Source: Solanum dulcamara
Taxonomy: Eukaryota > Streptophyta > Magnoliopsida > Solanales > Solanaceae
DNA length: 64,000 nucleotides
Direction of reading: 5' to 3'
Assembly (NCBI RefSeq): GCF_947179165.1
Contig: NC_077242.1
Location: 34,593,097-34,657,096 of the forward strand
Under the pieces are notes generated by a model. The model saw only the letters and a program-made list of their open reading frames with translations. It ran no database searches and was not told where the DNA came from. Shown here piece by piece: positions 48,391 through 62,781 of this stretch (positions within the stretch are counted from its first letter, which is position 1; each line of letters opens with the position of its first letter). Position numbers and translations under genes: made by a program.

Positions 48391-50379
48391 ATGAGTGAGA
48401 GAGCATACTTTACTCTCTGAGAAACATAGTAGTCATAGTAATAAACACCTTAAACATTATCATAGGGACCTTGTACCTTTGTGAGACTGACCGTTAATTA
48501 GCATAAACCATGTGAGCTATAATATAGAATTCTGATGTTACCGATACACCAGAAGAAAAGGAGTGACTACTTGCCAAGGTAGACTTCATCATGCCTAAGT
48601 GGATTCACTAAGCTACATGAAGGATCGAGCCTCAACTAAGGGTGACCCTCAAAGAAATCAAACCTCTTCTATGGGTGATCTTTTATACTATGGTGGCACG
48701 TAGTTATGGGAGAATGGAATATTTCTACAGGTCTCTTGCCTTTACTATAGGAGAGAATGCCTATCCCAAGGTCCAGTTGGTGCTAGGTAAACTCTCAACA
48801 TAATAGACAAACTATAAGACATAAAGTCAACATCATGTGGGAGGAGCCTTAACTACTACCCGTCCACTCGTCATAAGAATATAATCATAGAGTAGCTCCT
48901 TAATTTTATCATGTAATGTGATTATAGACCTTCCATCATTATATATCTTTATTCGTAAAACATCTTTAGGGCCTTAACTTAACCTATCATTAACTTGCTT
49001 GAACATTATAGAATCATCATTCATAAAACTTCTTTGCAAAAAACACCATTAAACTCATTTATAGACTTTATCAAATATTCATAAAGCTTTCATTAAATAT
49101 AACTTGAAACTCAATATCATAGCTTATACTTGTAACTTAAGTGAAGCATGCAAACATAAACAATTTGATTTGACATCATGTAATTTGATTTAAAACATGC
49201 ATGACAATTTACTATATATTGAACCACACATATTTCATGAAGATGACATCAATTTGAAGCATAATTGAATGTACTCATATCCCATATCCCGACCCTGAAG
49301 GTCAATGTGGGAATTTTATAGAAAATCCTTGAAACATCATACTTTAACCTCATCATATCTCATATCTCATTCGTAATAAAACTCTTTATAAATTGTACTT
49401 TAATAGTCATTATTTGAAAGTAACACTATGAATGAGTCTTTGTAAACGAAGTTAATATCATGAAATATAGTACTAATTAATGCTTAAATGAAAGTTTAAA
49501 TCATAAATGAAATGTAATTCATGCACTTGAAAGAGTAGTTGATGAGAGGTAAGGATCAAATAAGAAAAAAATTATTTTTTTACACATAAGTCACACTTGG
49601 TGAATGCGATTTATGCACAAAACATAAATCGCATTCATTGAATGAATTTTATGGCTTACTGGGTGATGGTGCACTGTTGGCGCATCGCGCCAGGTCTCAA
49701 ACTACTGGGGGTTGTGCCTAGCGGATGGTGGCGCGCCGCCCCAGTATTTTCCTAATGAATTTCTAGATTTTTCAACATTTTTCAAGAGTATTCATCCCCA
49801 TAATAAGATCCTATGCCCTAAATAGTAATATAGTGATTATATATGAAGAACCAATAAATCCCAAGCAATTATTTATCAATTTATACTGAAAATAGATTTG
49901 AATTCGCAAGATACACTATAGTTCATGCAATTGGAATTTCAAATTAAAATTAAGAAGGTTCAAATATATAATTGAAATTCATAAAAGATTTAAGAAATTC
50001 TTTGGACTCCATGGGTGAAAGGTACCCATGGATAAAAACTCACATACGTTGAATACAAATTATGAAGAAACTTGAAGATTAATGAAGAAATTGGGAGAAT
50101 CCTTGCAAGGTCTTTAATAGAGGTCTAGAGAGCCGTTTGTAGAGAGAGAAGTTTTAGGATGGGTGAGTAGTGAATGAATGAGGAGAATTAAGAGCTTTGG
50201 GGATTAAATAGATTAGGAACCTAGCCCCAAAACTGCCCAGATTCATTCCTTACTAAAATAGAGTAAAAGTCTATAATGCCCTTCATGAAAATCTTCCTTG
50301 ACCCATCAATAAATTCACCAAGGCTAATTATTCACCTTATTATATCATAGTCTATCTTTCACATACCTGAGGTATTACA
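48391..50379 (-). mobile_element. Element D copy 2, 3' LTR, cut by junction
   Basis: Equivalent to 83-2071. The outer part of the LTR is missing because the duplication unit starts here. Confidence 0.9.
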
Positions 50380-50395
50380 ATATCTCTCCCTTGGG
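50380..50395 (-). other. Polypurine tract of D copy 2
   Basis: Identical to 2072-2087. Confidence 0.85.
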
Positions 50396-50730
50396 AACAT
50401 TCGTCCTCGAATTAGATCCAACTAGCATAGAACGGACACGAAAAGAAGACTAGCAACCCATCATGAATGTAATAGAACATCAAAATACATAGAACATGAG
50501 ATTCTCATCTTTCACATAATCATATCTTAAGAACATCTATGAACATGCATGTATATAAAAACATGAGAGTAATTAAAACTCGGGAATTCGTTAGGATAAA
50601 CATGGGAAGCTACCACTTAAACTAGTATGAAAACTCAAAAACTCGAGTTATAAAGTCGATAACCAAAAAATAATTGTAACATACCGGATGAAGCAGCCTG
50701 AGCCATTTCTCTTCCTCATCTAGTAGCCAC

Positions 50731-50900
50731 CGGAAAATCTCTCATCTTATGCCCTATATCACCACACTTATAGAAACCCTCTTTACCTTTCATGCATTCT
50801 CCTTAATGATTCCTACCACACCTTTCACAAGGGGGAAAAGGACAGCCTTCTTTGTTAGGCCTCGACACCGGGGAATTAGCAAAAGATGGACCACTATTGG
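50731..50900 (-). pseudogene. Frameshifted zinc-knuckle tail of gag D, copy 2
   Basis: Same frameshift, stop and Cys losses as at 2423-2592, so the damage predates the duplication. Confidence 0.8.
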
Positions 50901-51605
50901 TCATTCCCTATTGGAGTCCCAAGCATTCTCTCTTAGCTTTTCATCCTCTATTTTCTCCACATGAGTCATGAGTCTAAAGATATCCATCCCCCTTATTAGC
51001 ATCACTGTCATACACTCTTTGGACACCAAGTCCAAAACTCCTAAAATAAACTTACTCATCCGAGCTCTAGGATTGACAACCATAAATGGGGCATACTTTG
51101 ACAATTGGGTAAACTTGAGAGCATACTTCCTCACACCCATGGTTCCTTGCTTTAGGTTAATGAACTCCTGTATCTTGGCCTTCTTCAATTCTAATGGGAA
51201 AAAGCAATCAAGAAATGCAACTTTAAAATTTTTCCAACTTATTAGACCCTCATTAATTCTCTTGGATTTCCATTGAATATTCCAAACTTGAGCACTACCC
51301 TTGAGTTGGTAGGCCGCCAACTCCGCTCTCTCTTTCGAAGTCAACCACATAATATCCACTATCTTATACACCTCATCAATGACCTCTTGGGGATCTTCAT
51401 CAACTTTCAAACCATGGAACTTGGAAGGGTTTATTCTTGCAAAATACCTTACCCTTGAAGCCATAGTAGGTGCATTAGGAGGAGCCGCAACCCCTTGGTT
51501 GGACACAACTTCAGCTAGCATAGTGAAGGCGGTCCGAAACTCGGCATGGGTAACTTGATTGGATAAACGATCATTAGCTTGAGGGAATTGTCTTCTTGGA
51601 GGCAT
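50901..51605 (-). CDS. gag: Gag fragment of element D, copy 2
   Basis: A 234-aa protein identical to that at 2593-3297, with the same Retrotrans_gag core at residues 93-175. I noticed one base difference in the frame, a silent TGT/TGC at Cys134. Identity over so short a time says nothing about selection. Confidence 0.9.
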   Translation of the reverse strand: MPPRRQFPQANDRLSNQVTHAEFRTAFTMLAEVVSNQGVAAPPNAPTMASRVRYFARINPSKFHGLKVDEDPQEVIDEVYKIVDIMWLTSKERAELAAYQLKGSAQVWNIQWKSKRINEGLISWKNFKVAFLDCFFPLELKKAKIQEFINLKQGTMGVRKYALKFTQLSKYAPFMVVNPRARMSKFILGVLDLVSKECMTVMLIRGMDIFRLMTHVEKIEDEKLRENAWDSNRE

Positions 51606-51808
51606 TTTCTAAAAATCAAAAAGACCAATCATTAAAAATAGAACCTTAGGGCACAATTCTATCGCATGACATAGATCATGACAGAAGTGAAACATTTCCT
51701 AAAATGCCTTATATCCTTCTATTCATAGAAGTGGCGTGCTTCACACCAAAAAACAAGACTCTACTCAGTGCGCCATGTTAGATACCCTAGGACACTTGAA
51801 CCTTGTTC

Positions 51809-51821
51809 CATGATATCAAGT
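51809..51821 (-). other. Primer-binding site of D copy 2 (degenerate)
   Basis: Same sequence as 3501-3513. Confidence 0.6.
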
Positions 51822-51822
51822 T

Positions 51823-54538
51823 TGTTATTACCCTAACTAAGGCCTAGCCGTGATATGGCGATCGGGAACCTGAAGGATCCCAACCAAGCCTCTTAGCATA
51901 CATCGCATTCATAAGGTAAGTAAAACATAATAAAAGCAAATGGAAGAACAATATCAATCATGGAAGTCGAGGAATGGAAACGAAATCCTAAGTCATATGT
52001 CCAAAATGGACTACGTCAACTCTATGTCTAAATATGCCTCTATCATACTAATATAGGTGGGGGAATAGAACAAGCCACTAGCTCACCCAAAACACGAAAA
52101 GGAGTGTCTCAAAATAACAACATAGTCTAGAGATAATAAAGAAGTATAAACTCGATAGGTAGTCCCCAAAGTATGAGGACTTACCAAATCAAGTGAACAA
52201 GTCTTCTATCTAGCCACAAGAGTGTGTAGGGTGGTCACCAAGCCCTATATTATAACAAAATATAGGAAAACAAAGGTATGTGTTAATACTTTATATGTAC
52301 GAAGTATGTGAGGAATGCAATACATGACATAAAAGCAATAATCTATGATCAAGGCTAGAACATAAAGTAAGTAAACCATTTACATATAATGGTGAATCAC
52401 GAGTAAGACAATTGTCATCTTAAAACCATAATCCAACCTTATTAAGAGGAATTGTACAATGCATGAATAGTCATAAGTCATAGTGGAAGATCATAAAGTA
52501 GCTTGTAAGTTTATAAGTAGTAGTAAGAATCTTAAATCAAAGTGAGTGTCACAAAACCATGAGAGAGAGAACATACTTTTCTTTGTGAGACATACAGTAG
52601 TCATAGTAATAGACACCTTAAATATTATGAGAGGTACCTTGTACCTTTGTGAGAGCGACCATTAATTGACATAAGCCATATGAGCTATAACATGGAGTCT
52701 CGATGTTACCCCTATACTAGAAGAAAAGGAGAGACTACTAGACAAGGTAGACTCCATCATGCCTAAGTAGATCCACTAAACTACATGAAGTATCGACCCT
52801 CAACTATGGGTACCTTTTAAGAAATCGAGCCTCTTCTATGGGTGATCTTTTATACTACGATGGCATATAGTAATGGGACAAAAGGATCTTTCTACGGGTC
52901 CCGTACATTTATTACGGGATAGAATGCCTATCGCAAAGTCCACTCGGTGCTAGGTACACTCTCAACAGAATAGACAAACCATAAGATATAAAATCAACAT
53001 CATGTGGGAGGGGCCATATCTACTACCCATCCACTCATCGTAAGAATATAATCATAGGATAGCTCCTTAACTTTATCTCATGTAATGTGAGTATATACTT
53101 TCCATCATTATATATATTTATTCGTAAAACATATTTAGGGTCTTAACTTACCCTATCATTAACTTGCTTAAACATTCTATAATAATCATTCATAAAACTT
53201 CTTTGCAAAAGCATCTTTAAACTCATTCGTAGACCTTGTCAAACATTCATAAAGCTTTCGTTGAATATAACTTGAAACTCAATATCATAGCTTATTCTTG
53301 TAACTTAGGGAAAGCATGCATACATAATAAATTTGTCTTGACATCATGGAATTCGATTTAAAACATGCATGGCAATTTACTTTATATTGAACCACACATT
53401 TTTCATGAAGATGACATCAATTTGAAGCATAGTTGAATGTACTCATCACCCATATTGTGACCCTAAATATCAATGTGAAAATTTTATAGAAAATACTTGA
53501 AACATCATAATTCAACCTCATAATATCTCATATCTCATTTGTAATAAAACTCTTTATAAACTGTACTTAAATAGTCATTCGTTTTAAGTAACACCATGAA
53601 TGAGTCTTTGTAAACCAAGTTAACATCATGAAATATAGTAGTAATTCATGTTAAATGAAAGTTTACACCATAACTGAAATGCAATTCATCCACTTGAAAG
53701 AGTAGTTGATAAGAGGTAAGGATCAAATAAGAAAAAAAAAACTATTTTTTACAGATAAATCACACTTGGTGAATATTATTTATGCACAAAACATAAATCA
53801 CATTCACTAAATGAATTTTATGTCTTACTAGGTGTTGGCACATCGCGTCAGGCCCCAAACTACTGGAGGTTGTTCCAGGCGCGATTGTGGCGCATAACCC
53901 CAACATTTTTCCAATGAATTTCTAGATTTTTCAGCATTTTTCAAAAGTATTCATCCCCCATAATGAGATATTATTCCCTAAATAGCAATATAGTGATTAT
54001 ATATGAAGAATAGACCAATCCCAAGCAATTATTTATCAATTCATGCCGAAAATAGATTTGAATTCACAAGATACACCATAGTTCATGCAATTGAAATTTG
54101 AAATTGAAATTAAGAAGGTTCAAAGATATAATTGAAATTCATCGAAGATTTAAGAAATTCTTTGGACTCCATGTGTGAAAGGTACCCATGAATGAAAATC
54201 ACATACCTTGAATATGAATTATGAAGAAACTTGAAGATCAATGAAGAAATTGGTAGAATCCTTGTTAGGTCTTTAATAGAGGTTTAGAGAGCCTTTCATA
54301 GAGAGAGAATTTTTAGGAAGGGTGATTAGTGAATGAATAAGAAGAATTAAGATCTTTTGAGATTAAATAGATTAGGAACCTAGCCTCAAAATTGTCTAGA
54401 TTCATTCCCTACTAAAATAAAGTAAAAATCTATAATGACCTTAATGAAAATCTCTTTTGACCCATCAATGAATTCACCAAGGCTAATTATTCACCTTATT
54501 ATATCATACTATATCTTTCACATACCTGGGGTATTATA
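51823..54538 (-). mobile_element. Element D copy 2, 5' LTR
   Basis: Equivalent to 3515-6229 with one extra A in a homopolymer near 53740. Confidence 0.85.
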
Positions 54539-54727
54539 GGTATATACTCAAGGCGTGACACTAGCGAATGTTCAAAATGTGCTACCAGTGATATATAAAA
54601 GTGGAGAAATTGATTGTAAACTAGAAATACTAGCCTCCAAGGAGTTATCAGTTGTTTCGCCTACTCATATAACGAGTTTGATGTGAATTCGCATTTGAGA
54701 AATCAACTAGTTATTACTATAAGCATT
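54539..54727. other. Unassigned spacer, copy 2
   Basis: Equivalent to 6230-6418; no gene seen. Confidence 0.5.
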
Positions 54728-54732
54728 TAAGT

Positions 54733-57072
54733 TGCCACACCCCGAATCTACACCTAGGTGTGGCCGACCCTCGAAAACTATTACTGGTCCCAAACGAAAC
54801 CTTTATCTGTCTAACTACACATCAGAAGAATCAACTCAACAGAAAGAGTATCTCAAGGAGTGAGTGTTTAAAGTACATTAAAATTAAACTCATGCCTATT
54901 TGAAATAAATCTCTGAATATGAGAAAATCAAAGTTTAATGACATTAATAATGAAATACTAGACTAACTCTCTACTCGGCCTATGAAGCCTCCAAACCAAC
55001 TCTAAATAGGTAGTAGGACAGGCTCACAACTACCTTAAAAGAATAGTGATACTAAGTAAATAAACTAAAAAACATAGTTCATCCGAAAGCAAGGAGGTCT
55101 CACAAAAAGATGGAGGAATGTGATCTTCAAGGATGCACATATTGAGGATCTCTATCATATGTATTTACATTATAAAATGATATAAAATCAAAAGACATTA
55201 GTACCTGGTATATACGGTATGTAAAATAGCTGAAGTAAAACATACTCACTGAATACTCAACTAGAATGAATACTGAAAACAACTAACTAAAAGTAAAATA
55301 TGCAAGTGTAATGAAAAACCTCAAATCTTTACAATAAAATAATATGATAAATGCAACTCAAAATAAGATAATATATTCTCTTCTTTGGGAGTTTCTCTAA
55401 CCAACATAATTCATATGAGCCTCCTGATGATATAACATACTACTCGCATTACCAGAGTCGTCCATTACCTTGCAAGGATAAGGGAGGAAAACTCAACTCA
55501 TGGATCCATCTAAAACTTTATATCAAGGATTGATGTGAGGAGTCACCCAACGCTATGATCCTATCCTACACTATGTATGTAGTTTTGGGGTTTGAGTTAT
55601 CTAAACTCTTACCTAAATTGCTGCTCAATACTACTCCCAAAAATTATGCAAATACTGCTCATATAATATGATGAGTAAGATACTCAAAATATATCTCATT
55701 TAGTCTCAGTAGACTTTACTTTGATTAGATCAAACTCTTCTCAACTCTGTATACTTTCTCTTTTAAAATCATTATTCATTTTGGACTACTTGTGTTCTCT
55801 AGAACTCATTCTCAAAATAACAATTATGCAAAGTACTCTAAATCATTTAGACTTGGTAAAATCATGCATAAAATTAGTAATGTAAAGCCTCATAATCTTA
55901 AGTAATATATGCACTTGGTACACTCATATTCTCTCAAAAACTCTTCTTATTGTCAAACATAAACGCTCTATTCATTCTAAAACAATAAATAATATTAAGC
56001 AATAAAATAACTCAATTAGTGTTCATGTGAATCTAGGCATGACAATGATTCGAGAAGTAAAACTTGCATAAATAGACATGATCTAAATAAATGAACATGA
56101 ATCTCAATAATAAACATCATAATTTATTCGAAAACTTAATAGAATTAGTGTTAGAAATCAAGCTTGAATGCATACTAACTGAATTGAGATGTAGGGAGAA
56201 AGGACAAACTTAGTCCAACACTATGATTAGCCTTAAATACATGAAAGAATAATATTCTTGACAAAATTCAAAGAACTCAATGAATGCTCTTAAAACCCTA
56301 GCTTTTCTCCTCTCTTAACCTTGCTCCTAAGTCTTGAAAGGAATTATGGGAGGAAAGGCTGGTAGGGTACTAATAAGGTACTTAATTTCTTCCCAAAACG
56401 TTAAGGTTTGGTTTGGAAAGGGAGGGAAAGACCAAACTAACCTTCACTAAGAACTCAATTTAGGTCGTCTATAGGTAGACCTATGAATTATAGAACCTTC
56501 TACGGGGCCACAAAAGAGTTGTCTTAGAAATTTAGGCTAATTTTTGAGCCTCTAATATTTGGACCAATAACACTTTCTTTGGGTCGTAGTCCTAACTATA
56601 GATCTTCCTGTTACTCGTAGGGGAAATTATTAAGGGTTGTTTCTTTGAAGTTGGGTCTATGGACCCTTTTTATGGGTCGTAGACCCTATTCATAGAAAGT
56701 TGGGGCACTTATGGTATGTACTAGAATTGCAGGGTGGTTTACAAATATCTTTTACAGGTCGTATACCCTTCTATGGATTATAGACCCTTATCGTCCTACA
56801 TGCTAAAGTTTTTGAGTCTCTAAACCCTCTCTACAAGCTTCACCTATAATCCATAGGAACTTCTACGGTCCAACGAAGATACTCGTAGGAAGAGTCCAAA
56901 GGGAACATAAATCTCTCTAAGTGTGGGAGTTACCTGCAAATCTTACCTATGACCCATAGCTCCGTCTACAGTACATAGATTCTTGGTTGTGGGTCAGAGG
57001 TTTGAAGATTGTTTGTCAGTTTCTTCTAGGCTATTGTAAGGGGTATAAGATAGGATACATTGGGGTGTTACA
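54733..57072 (-). mobile_element. Solo LTR F, copy 2
   Basis: Same TGCCACACCCC...GGGGTGTTACA ends and TAAGT at 54728-54732 and 57073-57077. The insertion predates the duplication. Confidence 0.88.
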
Positions 57073-57077
57073 TAAGT

Positions 57078-59137
57078 TATGCATTGTTTTATAAGGAAAA
57101 TTATAGTGGTGGATGTTGGTATGGTATTAGTGTATTTAAGTGTGAATTGTATTTCAAGGATCTAATTGGGGACTAGCGACCTCATTATAAGCCAAAAGGA
57201 GTGGACTGATAGTGAAATTATAAGATTATGGGTGAGGAAAGTTCCAACAAGTATACCCGTGTGAATAAAATTGAGTTTACCAAAGAGGAGGTACGTGTGG
57301 ATATTAGTTAATTTGTAGGATTAGACTGTATAACGGGATTTGAGGTATCATATTGTTAAGGTTAACTTTGTGATGATGGAAAGAGTTTATAGAGAATGGT
57401 AATAAGAGTTTGAGATGGACTATGATTAGGACGCATCTAAATGATAAAGGTTTTTGATTAAATTCAATATGTTAATGACGAGTATCTAAGGTTGCAGTTT
57501 GCTAATACTTGATAAGTAGCATAGTCGTATGTGAAGTTACTTGATGTTTTTGAATACCACTCTAGTAGGATTCAAAGGATTCCATCTTATAATGGAAAGG
57601 TTTAATGGGATATAGTTTGTCCTTCGGAAAGAGGCGAGAGAAAGAATACTCTCTACTTACAAAGTCCAAGGACTTAGCTTTAGGAAGTTAAGGAGTCGGG
57701 TTCAGAAACACGTGGCTTATCCATTTTGCTTTGTTCATACTAACAAGGTCTGATGTTCATAAGTCGGGTTAAAAGCTGTTAGGTATGCTTCGAGAATAGA
57801 GCATACGGCTATTCAAGTCAAGTTTTGTGATAAGTTCTATAATGGTCTCGAGTTGATAACTGGAATGGTCCCGATTATATTGATGGACATTGTATGGTCA
57901 ATGGATAGGTCATTGATGATAGGCTAACTTACGCGATTTCATAAAATTTTCAAGCTATGGGCTAATGTCGATTTATAAGGGGATTGGTTTACATAACTTT
58001 AATCAGAATTTAAGTTTTATTATAATTTTACATTCATGGTAGTAGGTTTTGTCATATTATGGATTGGTAAGGTAAGGAATGATTAGTTGTGTCGATTATT
58101 GAGAATGTGGACGGATTTGTGCAAGGTTTGGATTGTAGAGCTCATAATATTTATTATTAAACAAACTAAGGAGTGTTTCACTTGAAGTTTTTGGGTTAGA
58201 GTATGAACTAATATGCTATGGAATTTTGACCAAAGAATAGTAATGATAAATGATTTAAGATAAAAAAAGAGTCTGGTGCATCAAAGGGTTCCAATATTTA
58301 GGATTCGACCATGAGCATGAGTTAAGAATTCGAATGTCCTTGTAGCATTGCGTGATGTATATGAGCTATGGGATGTGAAGAACTAAGACATCATGTAAAG
58401 ATCCCTTTTTCAAATTTGAGAATTGTTTGGATTTTCCTTTCTGATGTTTAGATATGAAAATGCAAGGTGGGATCGTTCGGCACAGGTTTATGAAGGGTTA
58501 TCACCAACCTTCCTGAAGATTTGATTTTGGTTTGGGTGAAAAACAGTAATGTATGGGAGATTTTGCTTTCTTATGTGGAGTTGAATTGTTAAAATTATGC
58601 TAAGTGACTTATGGGTGCACTAAAGCAAGGACATACTGTTATACGTGGTTATTGAGGATTTTGAGCTGAATTTATACTGATTTTGATGACTACATAGATT
58701 ATGATGATGAGTTACATAGACCATTAGTGGTGAATGAGGGTTATGTTGTTATGGCATACCGTAGTAATGGGGTGGCCAAGGGTATTTCTAAGTTTTGGCA
58801 TAAGAACACAATTGTTTGAGTGGGGGCTGAGGCATGACATGTGAATGGTTGTATGTGGATAAGATTGGTTTCTGATTCAATAGTTTTAGCTCGATGAAAA
58901 AGTACTATTGGAATTGAAATTAGTGCTATCATCCTTTGGAGCACGTCCTTGACTATTCATATATCTCAAAAATCAGTTTATCAAGTGCTACATGTGGTAC
59001 GACTCCCGTTAAAATTAATTTAAAAGAGTGACAAAATGAAATCAGTCTTTCTCAAAAAAAGTACTGAAAATCCAATGCTTGAATCATAATTATACCACAA
59101 AACGCATGATATTGAGTGTCAATGCAATGCATGCTAT
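57078..59137. other. Unassigned 2-kb region, copy 2
   Basis: Equivalent to 8769-10828; no gene recognised. The frame at 58741-58944 differs from its copy-1 counterpart by one residue. Confidence 0.5.
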
Positions 59138-59351
59138 TGATGTGAGGCTAAAAATATATATTTAATCATTATTTGCCTCACAATTAATCTTTTTATTATC
59201 GTTTTTGGGCTTGAATTTATGTATTGTGCTAAATAATATATTTTATTTGTAGGATTAAAATGGTGTGAAGATGAAGAAATTTAGAGCCAAAATGAATTAA
59301 AATAAAAGATTGTAGAATGAAAATAAAGCTGATAGCTTAATAGATTAAATT

Positions 59352-59384
<33 letters not shown>

Positions 59385-60497
59385 TGAAATTTAAAATTGG
59401 TTGTTGTACACATGGCATACAATAAAGACCTAGCCTAATTTAGAAGGCGGCGCAACAGTTCTCTAGCAAATCTGCATACAATGTGGGAATCCAATTTCTT
59501 TGGGTTTTGGGTTCCCAATTTATTTTGGACTCAATTAGTGTTTTGGAGTTTTCTTCATCTATAAATAGTCCATAAAAAATAATTCTAAACCAACTAACAC
59601 ACAACTCACAACTAACTTTTAACTTAGGAAGAGCCATCGTGAAGGCCGTAGAAAATTAGTTTACTCTATGCTTCTGTATTTTTATTATATTTTCTTGGAG
59701 AATTCAAGATTTTGAATCTATTATATTCAATTTGTAAGTTCATAATTAAGATTTTGTCTTTAATTTCTAAATTATGATATTCAAATTATGAATCAATTAG
59801 GGTTGTGGGAATCATGACTCGATAACAAAGTAGGTTAAGTACAAAGTAATTTTTGACCAATGTACATGTATGAATTGTTGTTATTTTCATTTTGATTGTT
59901 TTCCAATGAGTGCACACATTAGAACTCATTCGAATTCAGTACTTGTTCGGGAGAGGGGTAGTGATTAGAAAAGATAACAACAACAGAGATTCGAAGCTTC
60001 AAATTTTTGTCTAAGAACTTGAGCCCAGGAGGGAATAGTTTTGAAGATAAAAAACATAGGTTAGTTGGTAATACGCTTTGAGAGAGGGAGGTGATGAGTG
60101 AAATTCATCCACTAGGGTCGGAAGGCATTTATGTGTCCTTAACTTGTTAGATTTGGTATGCTACGCATTGAGAAAAGATTATTAATACGGTATGCCTACT
60201 GAGTTACGACGTTATGGGGGAACACAATACTAGCTTCTTCCATATATTACTCAAAACTGTATGTTTGAGTTACTTTGCTACTGCGAACACTAATACTAAT
60301 TACTGAATTAATCCAAAACCCCATTTACTTTATGCATTATTACTTTTTAAAAAATAGTGATTACAATTGAATATAAGTTTTAGTAGATGCATTTCTTCTG
60401 CATTCCTTGTATGATCGACCCCGACTCATTAGTTAGGTAAATATATTGCAAACGACCGTTTATATTTCTTTTTAGGAAGCATATTTGGACTTTATCA
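59138..60497 (+). mobile_element. Family-E LTR, copy 2
   Basis: Equivalent to 10829-12180, 8 bp longer because of an (AT)14 tract at 59357-59384. TATA motif CTATAAATAG at 59559-59568. Confidence 0.65.
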
Positions 60498-62356
60498 AAA
60501 AGGACCATCACCAGCATCCAAACAATAGAAGCCAAACAACAAGAGGTATATTACTAACACTACCCTTCTCTCGGGGGGTAGAAAACTGACCTGGAATCCA
60601 ACTGGTCCTCGATCAGGCCTCAGGCTCAACAATATACCACAACACAAACAACAATAGCAGCATAACATGCTCTTAGTCCTGAAGGGACGAAGGAACCAAA
60701 AAGAGTGCAATAATCAGCAAGGGGAAAATAACTCATGGATCAATGCTTTACCCCGCACATACACCTCAGCCAACAATCGAACACAACAAAGCCAGCCTAT
60801 AACTATCACATGTAACTAAGTCTTAAACACTATCAAAGGATATCAAATTGAAACAATCAGCACAAGGAGCAACACATAGCTGCAAGGGCGTTACTATGCA
60901 TTCTAAGGCACCTAAGTCACAACCTAGACTAAGGGATCAAGAATCAACTCTTAACAGGATTACTACACCAATCACGCCAACAACGGGGTACTACTATCCT
61001 AAGATAAGGATGTCACCAACCAAGGCAACCCTAAATCTCCTATGGGAATCAACAAATAAAATTGAGAAAGAAGGAGTCCTAAACTCGACAAATATAATTT
61101 ACATGTGAATCATACTACACATTATCTAGTAGATCCTAGTCAAGAAAGGTTGACCGTAGTCAAACAACCTTTTCGAATTACCTCTGATCCTACCATGCAA
61201 TCAAAATATTGATTATGATGTCAATACAGATATTTTGATACCAAAATTGCTATAATTAGAGACAGACCAAAAATTGAGTCTGAAAAGAGATTGTGCGACC
61301 AACATCAGAAGTCCCAAAATAACTCTGTCAAAAGATCCCAAATATTTCAAGAAACTTGTGCCCAAAAATAGGCACAATTCGAGCTTGGAATTAACCAAAA
61401 ATAACCCATGTAATTAATTTCCATGAATAACCCCATTAAAAAGCAAGGGCAGTCCCTTTAGGATAGAAATTACCTCAAAAATGCTTTCTGTACTTCCCCA
61501 ATCTCTTCAATTTGTAGACACATCGATTTAAACCAAGCACACTTGAAATCACCTCAATTGGAGTTAAGAGTTCTCACAATCGTGTTTTAAAATTGGGGAA
61601 GAAGGCTAAAATCTGGGATTTATAACTCAAAAATTTGGTTGCTGAAAGTATATTTCCATTGTAAAAAGTCTTCACCTACAAAATCATATTTTGCTATTAT
61701 TTAAAGTTTTTGAATGGACCTTCGAGATTTGTTTGGGACCCGACAAAAGTAAACTAGCTATGTCACCCCACTAAATTTGACAATCCCGATAAAATAGGAT
61801 TTTTGAATTCTAAAAAAAGATTGTTATGAAAGAAATAACCCCTTAGTACCCTTTTAGGCCTAAAGCTCAAATTTTTGCCTAAACACCCGAATCACAATCT
61901 AAGATGTCGGAACTCTAGACAACAACTCTACTAGATCAAATTCGACATTTTGGAACTAAGAGCACAATGGAAATCTCTTCTGAGTCTGTTTACCTAGGAC
62001 ATTGACCGAAGTCAACCCTTTGCAAAACTTTCACAAATATCTGCCTTAATGACTCAAACTCACACTGAAAGCCTCGGGACCTGAACCAAAGGACCTTCTA
62101 GAACAAAATCAATGTTCTGGAGCTAATGGAACTATAAGAATCACATTCTGAGGTCATTTAGATGAAGTTTTGATGGATTCAACCATTTAAACTTCATAAG
62201 CTCCATAGTAGGAAAATTTACATAAAACCCAAATGAACAACCACGTGACCTAATTGTCAGTGCGATAAAGTCATAAATAACTTGGGATCGATATATAAAA
62301 GCTTTAAATATTAAAATTACCAAGAAATAAAGAAAATGACCTGCATGGTCATTACA
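60498..62356 (-). mobile_element. Truncated family-A LTR (minus), copy 2
   Basis: Equivalent to 12181-14039, with the same break point against E. Confidence 0.75.
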
Positions 62357-62781
62357 TAGTATTTAGGTTTATATGTATAACAATAAATTAATAATTTTAA
62401 AAAATAGTATATGACAATTTATCTATTGTAAAGAATTGCTGTTATTAAAGGTAAAGTTAATTGATTTACAAGTGTCACATACACTTAGGATTTCAAGTGT
62501 TAGTTGAAAACCTTTGCCTATTTCTTTTTTGGTCTTTTTTTTGTACCTTTTTCAGAAATACATTTTTGACTTTGTTTTGCCTATCTTCTTGGGACTTGTA
62601 TTTGTGTATTGTTTCGGAGGTTTATTTAAACTTTTTTCCTATTATTTTGGAAGTTGTTTGATAATTTTATTACAATCAAGTCTATTTTAGTTGGAAAAAG
62701 ATTATCCATGAAGGAATTTAACCATAATAAGAAAATCTTCTCTATTTAATTTAATTAAGTTTATTAGAGTCAATATCTAAT
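62357..62781. other. AT-rich spacer, copy 2
   Basis: Equivalent to 14040-14464. Confidence 0.5.
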
